Part shown: one piece after another, positions 56,166 through 64,000 of the stretch
Position numbering within the stretch: position 1 is the first letter of the stretch
Layout: each line of letters opens with the position of its first letter
NCBI RefSeq assembly: GCF_000711695.1
Contig: NW_013547004.1
Coordinates: 1-64,000, forward strand
Reading direction: 5' to 3'
Length of the DNA: 64,000 nucleotides
Origin: Tilletiaria anomala UBC 951
Lineage: Eukaryota > Basidiomycota > Exobasidiomycetes > Georgefischeriales > Tilletiariaceae
Translations under genes and position numbers: made by a program
The notes under the pieces: generated by a model
Seen by the model: only the letters and a program-made list of their open reading frames with translations
What the model was told of the DNA's origin: nothing
The model's database searches: none

Positions 56166-59100
56166 TCAATCAAAGAGCTCAGGATGCTCAATGTAGTCTG
56201 CAGCGCAAACAGACAGGTCAGCAACTGATACGGGAATATGCACGACGCTGTCTGCTCACATTCAATGGTCATAGCCTTGCCCCCCATGTGTGCAAACTCT
56301 TGGGAAGGGTCGCCAGATCGCATGAGAGTTGCTGTGGCAGGAAAAAAAGGCGTCAGTATCTGACGTCTGCCAACTTCATTACTGAAACTCACGCCCAAAG
56401 ACGACGCCCAGGTTGCGAGCGTTCATACGGTTCTCTTCGCTGCGCAGCTGCACGCGGTGCAGATGGCGCATGAGGCACTTGAACGTCGCATAGTGGGGCC
56501 GCGGAAGCTGCCCGAGCAAATCGCGCATCTTCGCATCCCTCTGCACCGGATCGCTCTTCAATTGCACCGCTTCGACGAACTGCTCATGCAACTCATATGT
56601 CAACAACGGGACGGGCAGCTCGCGGAAGTAGTTCTTGAGTACGCTGGTGACAGCCGAAATGTCATTGAAACGGCTTTGGTCGTCGAGATCAAACGGCTGT
56701 CTGCGCTCGAAGAGCTGCGTGATCAGCTTCAGCTGTGATGTCCCGCCAGATTTGCGGTAGATGCCTTCGTAGTCCATGCCTGTTGGCAAATATCACGATG
56801 AGCAAACAAGGATGCTAGGCCCTGCCGCAAGAAAGACTCACCCGCATGTTCGACGGCCTCAACACATTTTTCTACCACAAGCGGAACCTCTCTCCCCTCC
56901 ATCGCTACCTGCTCCATCAGATCCGACCCGAACATAGGTACGGTAGGCCCGTCCATCTCATCCGCACGGCCAAGGCCGTGCTCGCACGAGCTGGGCAGGT
57001 TACCAACGCACCTTGAGTGGCACGCCTGCCCGCAGAGCGCGCATCGCATCTCCGACTGGCCCCACATGTTCTTCTGGCATGCGAAACAACGCACAGGGCG
57101 CATAATGTGGAACGGCTGCAAGACATGCTCGCGTATGAGAATGTCGTTCGTTGCGTTGCGTGCCAAAGGCGGCGCCGCGACAGCAATACCAGACTGTGAT
57201 GAATTCGGTTGATGTTTGGGGGGTACCGGAGGCGAGTTGACCATCCCCACGGGAGGGCCCATTGGTGACGCAGCCACGATGGTGTGCCCAGTGGTGCGAG
57301 CAGAGCCCTTCATCCACTTGAACTTGTTGTTGTGTTTCGGCGCAGGCTCAATGCGCGGGAAGCTCTGCTGACGTGGCAGGCCGAGCTGGTCCTCGGCGTA
57401 CGTCTCATTTATGGCGGTCTGCGACGCCGACGGTCCAAAGCCCTCCGTGCTTGGGGACCCCGCTGGCGAGCCGTAGATGCCGGGTTTGCCCTTGAAGCCA
57501 AAGCCGAGTGCGTTCGGCGTCCGCGCTTGCGGCGCGCCAGCCTTGTCCAGGCGCTCGAGGTGCCTGCTGGCTGACTCAATGGCGCGTGTGAGTTGCGTCA
57601 GCGTCTCGCTCAGCTCCTCGTTGCGGCTGGTGAGTGCCTGCGTCTCTTCGGCGAGCGCGTCGCGCGACTGCTTGAGCTCCTCAATCTCAATAAGCATCGC
57701 ATCACGCCCCGTCACGAGCTCGTCGATCTGCTTGCGGTACTTTTCCTTGACGCCGTCCAGGCGGATGCTGAGGTTGCGCGTAATGTTCGGCAGCGCCTCC
57801 TCCGTCTTCTCCGCTGGCAGCGGCAGCTCTTTGCGGTCCGCCTGGGCCTGCGCTGGCGCGCGCGCCTCGGTCTGTGCAGCGAGCAGCTCCGCCAGCTCGG
57901 ACGCTTTTAGCTCGCGCTCGGCAGAGAGCTTGGCGAGGTCCCTCTGGATGCCGCGGATGGAGCTGCGGATCTCGAGCGACTTTTTGCTGAGCTTCTCCTG
58001 CTCCTGCTGCTCGCTGGCCATGTCCTTTAGCTTGCTGGCCTGTTCTACGATCTGCTTTTTGAGCGCCTGCATCTCCATCTCGGCATCGTAGCGCGCATTG
58101 ACCTCCTGCTCAAACTCCTCCTTCGCAAGCGAGAAGCCCTGCGCGGCCTGCCGGCTCGCGCGCCGCATTTTGTCGTAGCGCTTCTGCAGCTTCCGCAGGT
58201 TCTTACGCGTGTCATCAAGGTCGCTGAGGATCACCTCGACAAAGCTCATGTCCATGCTCACGTGCCCGTCCTTGGCGTAGCGCATTGACTCGCGCACCTT
58301 GGCCGAGATATCTTTGATCGACATGGAAGAGTTGCGCGACAGGACCGGGCCTTCGGGGTCTTCGCCTATGTCCCCGCGCTCCTCGCCTGGGCCTGCGCCG
58401 TCGTCGTCAGCGCCTATCTTGGAAAACATTTCGTCCCCTGAGTCGGTCGCGATCCGCCGGCGCCGTGGTGAGGCGAGCGTGCCCTTCGGCGACCTTGCCG
58501 CGCTGGGGGACTTGCGGCGCTCGGCAAAGCCCGGCTGGTTCAGCTGAAAGTCGTCGTTTGAGTTGAAGCGGCTGAACGAGTCCATCAGGCTGATGAGATC
58601 CGGGTCGTAGAACGAGAAACGCTTCGAGTGTCGGGTGTCCGAGCTGGGCGACGCCGTCGAGTCCGGATGCCGGCTGCCCGGGTTAGAGAGAGAGAGCTGT
58701 TGTGATGCGCGCTGCATGGCCGCTTTCGACACGTACGAGGCGCGCTTGACCTGCGCCGAGGGCGTCTCGACTGTTGGAGAGTCAAGCATGCGTAGGTCTT
58801 GCTCCGCCGCGAAGCGGCCCTCATGGCTGTTCGCTTGGAAGTCGGGCGGGACTCTTGCGGTTGAATACTCCGACCGCCGCGGCGTTGCCGTCGTCGAAGA
58901 CGAACCGGCGCTCTCGGCCTCCTGGACAATCACCTGTGGCGCGCTATGCGGCGGCTGCTCCACCTCGCGTTGAAAAGTCGTATCAAGGTTCGGCGGCCTG
59001 CGCAATACCGTTTGCCGCGATATCGCAGCGCTCGACAATGAGCGCTTGCGCCTGGCTGCCCCCGATGTGGGGTTAGAGTCCGTGATCGCGATGTCCTGCC

Positions 59101-60576
59101 CCTGCCCGTGCTGCGAGGAGGCGCCGGAGTCTTTGCGCACATCCAACGAGGTGTGGAAGCCCTGACTGCTACTAATACTACTGCTGATGCTGCTGTATAA
59201 TGTGTCACTGACGTCGGTCGTGCGCGAGTCGACGCGCGTGCTCTTGGGAGACGTATTGTGCGAGGCGACCGTCCCGCTTGCCTGCGAACTGGTCGATGCG
59301 GCCGATGAGGTAGTGAGCATGCTGTGATCGACGGGTCGGCGTGGCAGGCCGTTGCTGCTGTCGGAGGGGTTGCTCGCGACGTGTTGCTGATAGGTTCTCT
59401 GCTGCTGATGCTGGAGCCCAGTTTGGGTCTGGGACGCAAGCGACGGGCTGTTGCGGCCGGGCGCCATCGGTGACTTTGGCCCTCCTGCCGCTGCTGCCAG
59501 CCCGTAGGAGCCAGGCGTGGGCAGCGGCTTTTCGCTCGCCTCGGCGCTGCCGTTGACCGGCTTTGAATGGAGCTGCTTGGCAGAAGCGCCGCCGCCGCTG
59601 CCGCCCGGCTGTTGCCCAGGGGGGCTGGCGGTCGAGCTGGAGCTGGTGTGCGAATGGCCAAAAGGGCTCGTATCATTTACGGCGGCGGCGTGATGGTGGC
59701 TCGAGGCAGATGTGGTGGTCCCGTCATCAGAGGTTGCATGTGCGAGCGACGGCCATCCGGTCGTTTGGCCGGCGGCCGAGGAGGAGGAGCTGGCTGGTCG
59801 TCCGCCCGAAGGCTCCAAGGAGCTCCCCTGCAAGCTGGATGGCCCGTTGGCATGCCCATTCACGGACCCGTCTTGCGAGTCAGGGCGCCGTGCGCCGCCG
59901 TCGCGCGCGTCCCTGGTGGCTTTGGCGCGCTTGCTCTCTGCGTGACGCCTGCTGCGCGCAACACGCTGGTTGTGACACGGCATGCAATATATCCCCTGTG
60001 ACGTCTTGGCGAAGACGAGCTCCTCGATGCGGTTGTGGCACGAGCGGCAGGTAAAGCAGGCGGCGTGGTACGACTCGTCACCGGTCATGATGGCCTCCTC
60101 GACGATCGACAGGCCGCAGATTTGGCACGAGTAGCTGCAGGCCGCGCAAACGGGATGCCCGTCGGATAGGATCAGAATGTCATCGCGACCAGTCGTGACC
60201 GTGTTGCCGCAATTAGCACACTTGAAGCAGCGCTTGTGCCAGAATTGTGTTCTGCAGCAGCGCGCGTGATCAGCATGAATGCACATTCTTTCTTACCTGG
60301 TAGAGGTCCGTTCGCTACTCACGCAAAGTGGATGACCCCTTCATCGGCCGCGTCTGTGGAGATGGGTTCGCCGCACCCCCCGCAAATGGGATCCTCGCGA
60401 TCTTCGGTCTCGTCCCCTTCGCCCGCCTCCTCCTCGCTGTTGTCCATCCAATTCCCCTCTGCGACGGGCCACGTCGACTCGAGCTTGTTGGATGACCGCG
60501 GGCCGTCAAAGGCGTAGGTGGAGCCGGGGAAGTTTTCGCTGATGCTCGCGCTGGCGCGCCTCGCAGTTGTTGTCAT
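56166..60576 (-). CDS. LIM-coiled-coil-C1-RhoGAP protein
   Basis: Rho-family GTPase-activating protein of the fungal Rga/LIM-RhoGAP type, expected to switch off Cdc42 or Rho1 at growth sites. Exons 60323-60576, 56842-60251, 56393-56779, 56260-56331, 56166-56197 (1384 residues, in phase). Domains: two LIM fingers (residues about 60-190; CGGCGEPI, FWHKRCFKCANCGNTV, CQICGLSIVEEAIMTG, SYHAACFTCRSCHNRI); a long Ser/Gly/Gln-rich region; coiled coil (about 770-1000; LRKLQKRYDKMRRASRQAAQ onward); a C1 finger (HIMRPVRCFACQKNMWGQSE, MRCALCGQACHSRCVGNLPS); and RhoGAP with arginine finger GIYRKSGG, FRELPVPLLTYELHEQF and RMNARNLGVVFGPTLMRSGD. It stops soon after the GAP domain (YYIEHPELFD). Confidence 0.93.
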
Positions 60577-63290
60577 CTTGTCTGCGATGCTGGCGTTAGC
60601 TACGCATCGACGGAGCGCCGCTTACTGGCTATATGCCGATGGACAAGGGCCGACACACGAATCTGCAAAGCGATCGAGGGTCCAAAGCAACGGATGCCCC
60701 CCTCCTGGTCCACGTTTCGCGCGGCCCCGAGGATGACGGCGATGGCCGCTTGTTTGTTACAGGTGAGCAGACGCAGAAGTGGATTGGTCTGGTCTGGCCT
60801 GGCCTGGCCTCGACCTCGAGCGGGCAGTATGTGGTGAAGCTGCAACAGCACTTGTTTCTCTCCGCCGAACACCATCACTATGGCTTCTGCGTGTGTATTC
60901 CCTGCTTGAATGTGTAGCACGGAACGTGACTGAGAGAGAGAGAGAAAGAGCCTAGCAGAGACTGGCGCAGAGCCGCACGTAAGATATGCACATGAACGCG
61001 GGCGCGCATGGGCGGTGGAAGAGAGTGCGCCGCTGTGCCTGCCGCAGGTCTGACTCTCACTCGAGACAGACTCATCCTCCTGCGCGGCGATCTCAATCTC
61101 CGCTCTCGCCCTCTCTCGTCGGTCATTGTCATTTCGCTTTCTCATGTGCATTTGGCTGGACAGGATGCCTTGGTCCTGTCATTGGTCAATCACAACGCGG
61201 GCAGATCAAGAAATGTGTGAGAGAATGCTATAAGGTGTGCACATTCATCACGGATGCTGCGATGCTGGAGAGGTGACCGGGATGCCTGACAGCCAGGACC
61301 AATGGACAATCAGTTCAGTAGGCAGGATGGGTACAAGTCACGGGCTCTGGCCTCTGTCGCTGGCTGCCAATGTGGCGAGGTCCGCAAGGTGAGCCTGTTA
61401 CTCCAAAGCCTATCATGGGGCCATGCATTTCGGCGGCTTTCAGTCGGTGCAAATGCTATTTCGCAGCCGAGGTTTGGCTGTCGGTGATAAGTTCCGCTCC
61501 CTTTGACAACTCGGTCAGCAGCCTCTGCTACCCCCCTTCAATCGCCCAGGGCATTTTTGCGCGTCTGCCGCGAAGTGATGTGAGCAGTGCAGAACATGCT
61601 TGGCCATATACATGCATGTCTTTTGAGTGAGAAAGTAGGATGAAGCATGCGGGCCAGATGGGACAGGCGTGCTTGCAAGTGCTGGTGCGGCCCCCGCCAT
61701 CGTCAAGCACATTCAAACTTCAGAGCGGCCCGGAGCTGCGAAGTATTCACGAAGAACCGCTCGCCTGCATTCGATAAAGAATAGAATAGCTGGAAAATGG
61801 GAAGCCAACCTGCAGTTGTAGCTTCATGCACCGCGCAGATGAGCTGTTGTGCACACTTTGCGTGTGGCCATGCCTCATCACCCACGCTTGCTCAACCCTA
61901 TTGAGAAGTGCCTGGATTCGCAAGAAGCTCCAGCATCGTTGAAAGACCAGTTGCAATTATTTGTACGGCTGTGCCGCCGCCACGCCTGCTGTGATGGCTT
62001 GCCGTTCGCGCCTCTGTCATTGGCTATTCTGATGCGCTTGGAGCGTGAACAAGTGGGAGCAAAGACGCGGGCGACGTCAAGTCGCGCCTGGCTTCGGCTG
62101 CCGAAAAGGTGGAGTGTGCGGCTGTGCTGGTTTTTGCGGGCTGCGGAGAGTGAGTCAGTGGGCCGGTGAGAGTGTGTGCGCGAATCTGAAAATTTGGTTC
62201 CGCCCTCTGGCCCGGACAACCCCCTTCGCAGGTGAAGATCCCGCCCGGGCCGTGCAGCGCGGCAGAATTTTCGAGGGGCTGGCTGGCTCCCTCGCTCCCG
62301 GCAGATAGCTTCGTCAGGCTGCGAGAGCGAGAGCGTGAAGGGCTTCAGATGGAGACCACCAGCCTGGAGGCGGTCACACGCCCAACGAACCGTGGCCTTG
62401 TCCGGGGTGTGACCTGGATGCAGACAAGAGAGGTAGCCAGAATGCGAGATCGCGCCGGCTGAGATGGAGGGCCGTCCGAGTCGTCGGCGCAGAGTAGAAA
62501 GGAGACGACGACGTTGGGGAGGAGATGAGGGCTCGGAACGAGAGTGGCGCCGGGCACCGCCCAGCCCAGCCGACGGGAGATGAGCGTCATCGATGAAACC
62601 TACCTACCACACGCAGGCTTTTGATTTTCACCCTGTATTGAAGAACATCAGACTATACTCTAATTTCTTCCCAGCATTGAATGCATTGTTCGCAAGGATC
62701 ATATTTGGTTTCAGCAAAGGCATCGCTACTCGAAAGAAGAAGCGACGCAAGGGAGCACCGCGAAGACGAGGCAGCACTCTCTTTCGTGCCGCGGGGATCT
62801 GCACTGCCTGAGCAGCGGTGTCACCCAGACCCGACGAGCAACAACAAGGTTGCAGCCTGTCGTTCCCTGCCACCTATCATTCCTCGCTCCCTCTTTCCAT
62901 CCGACATCAGTCTGCTATCGAGAGCTGCACCACATAGCCCAATCAGCACTGCGAATGGGCATCGACGTGGCTCGCAGCTGGCTCTTTGCGAAATTCTTCG
63001 CTTTCAGGACCCACAAAAGCCATCTGCACAGTCGTCGTCTTCCTCAGCGCGAGCAGTCTCGACGAGTAAACGCGCCGCTGTGCAGCAGCTTTGTCCACGT
63101 TGGCTAACACACTCTCTGCCAATGCAAGTAGGAGTGTCATACCAGAAGCCAAAGAAGATACCCTGCATCGGTTCGACAATCGTCGCTCGAAAAGGAGACG
63201 GGGGTCGAGAGGAAAAGAAGGAAGAGCTAAGTGAAGAGAGACGGCTCAAAGTCACATACACACGCTACGCACAGCTTGCTTCCTCTCAAG
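60577..63290. other. Divergent intergenic region of 2.7 kb
   Basis: Lies between the RhoGAP gene and the gene at the right edge, both transcribed away from it. An AG run (GAGAGAGAGAGAAAGAG) sits near 60932-60949. Several 60-110-codon frames overlap without motifs. The last 600 bases are the likely leader of the right-hand gene. It could hide a non-coding or small gene I cannot recognise. Confidence 0.4.
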
Positions 63291-64000
63291 ATGGATGTCT
63301 ACTGCCTAGCTTTCACATTCCCCAAGGCCGGTGGGCCGTTTGACGTCCCCATAGATGGTAGCTCAAACATTACCCTGCCCGGGCCTGGCTCCGCCTCGAC
63401 AGTAGGTGATGGGCATGCATCTCAGCAGATGTCAGCGGCGCCGACGCCGACGACATCTGTTGCTGCTGCGATGGGGATGGGCTTCGACCTGCAACAGCTG
63501 AATCACCCTTCATTGAACGCTGCACGAGAACTTGTCGGGTCGCACGCTCAAAGCCAAGAGCCTGCCAACATGCCCGCAACAGCAGCTGGCGCTGAGGACG
63601 ATAAATCTTCAGCTGCACGTGCGCAGCAGCAGGGCCACCAGCAGCCTCCATCATCGGCCTCAAGACAGCAACAGCCTCGCAAGGATTCTGCTGCATCCAC
63701 ATCAGGCAACCGCGCAACTAGCGCCCTCGGCAACGGCTTCAGTTCCATGCGTTCTAGGTTCCCGCCGAGCGTCAAGGCTTTTATGCCGAGCGCGTTCGGC
63801 GGGAGCAAGCGCACGAACGACCGGATCCTCGAGGGCGTCACTTCGGCTGGCGAGCGGTCTGCTGAAGGCGAGGGCGAATGCGAGCAAAATGCCACTGCAG
63901 CTGCTCCTGCGCAGGAGCAGGCGGCTGCAGCAGAGGGCAACAGCAAGCCACCCGCACCTGCCAACGGCGAAGCAGCGCCGTCTCCCTTCTCAGCGGCGCA
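63291..64000 (+). CDS. Unidentified protein, N-terminus only
   Basis: An open frame from ATG at 63291 runs without a stop to the window edge (236 complete codons). It begins MDVYCLAFTFPKAGGPFDVP, then becomes low-complexity: Gln/Ser/Ala-rich (QQQGHQQPPSSASRQQQPRK), a possible amphipathic block SSMRSRFPPSVKAFMPSAFG, GSKRTNDRILEGVTSAGERS, and Ala/Glu/Gln-rich sequence. Sustained openness with GC-rich third positions supports coding. The family cannot be told from this part; catalytic or binding domains would lie beyond the window. Confidence 0.7.
   Translation, partial: MDVYCLAFTFPKAGGPFDVPIDGSSNITLPGPGSASTVGDGHASQQMSAAPTPTTSVAAAMGMGFDLQQLNHPSLNAARELVGSHAQSQEPANMPATAAGAEDDKSSAARAQQQGHQQPPSSASRQQQPRKDSAASTSGNRATSALGNGFSSMRSRFPPSVKAFMPSAFGGSKRTNDRILEGVTSAGERSAEGEGECEQNATAAAPAQEQAAAAEGNSKPPAPANGEAAPSPFSAA

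Overview
The window looks like nuclear chromosomal DNA of a filamentous or yeast-like fungus, most likely a basidiomycete and possibly a smut relative (Ustilaginomycotina). This is an inference from several signs. Genes are split by many short introns (about 55-120 bases) with GTGAGT/GTAAGT-type donors. The sequence is GC-rich, and proteins carry Ser/Ala/Pro/Gln-rich tails. Fungus-type genes are present, such as translation elongation factor 3, SYO1, ROT1 and an RRN6-like factor. Gene models below were read by eye, joining exons only where splice sites and reading phase agree. Where that failed I say so.

Layout. 0-8.6 kb: a truncated MFS transporter, a decayed zinc alcohol dehydrogenase, DPM1, a GRIP-domain golgin and a WrbA-type quinone reductase. 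9.6-18.1 kb: a SAP30BP/HCNGP-like regulator, a helix-hairpin-helix protein, a LACTB2-type metallo-beta-lactamase-fold enzyme and an RRN6-like RNA polymerase I factor. 18.6-25.3 kb: an almost gene-free stretch with short tandem repeats. 25.3-33 kb: a PCL-type cyclin with a long pyrimidine-rich leader, a MAPEG protein and SYO1. 33.6-45.3 kb: an Ark/Prk-family kinase, elongation factor 3 with a likely 5'-leader intron, and a VanZ-like membrane protein. 46.1-56.1 kb: ROT1, mitochondrial bS21m, a SIW14-like phosphatase, fructose-1,6-bisphosphatase, an ARL5-like GTPase, MED31 and an SRR1-domain protein. 56.2-64 kb: a LIM-C1-RhoGAP protein and the start of an unidentified gene.

The genes are mainly housekeeping: glycosylation and ER folding (DPM1, ROT1), Golgi traffic (golgin, ARL5-like GTPase), transcription (RRN6-like, MED31, HCNGP-like), translation and ribosome assembly (EF3, SYO1, bS21m), actin and polarity control (kinase, RhoGAP, cyclin) and gluconeogenesis (FBP1). 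They are not a functional cluster. I see no secondary-metabolite cluster, CRISPR array, ribosomal RNA, convincing tRNA or intact mobile element.

The points most worth following up are the 6.6 kb gene-poor block with octamer and 12-base tandem repeats, a GC-AG intron required by the ARL5-like gene, an in-frame alternative first exon on the LACTB2-like gene, a 7-base first coding exon plus a 37-base micro-exon in the HCNGP-like gene, and a few short orphan coding-like exons.
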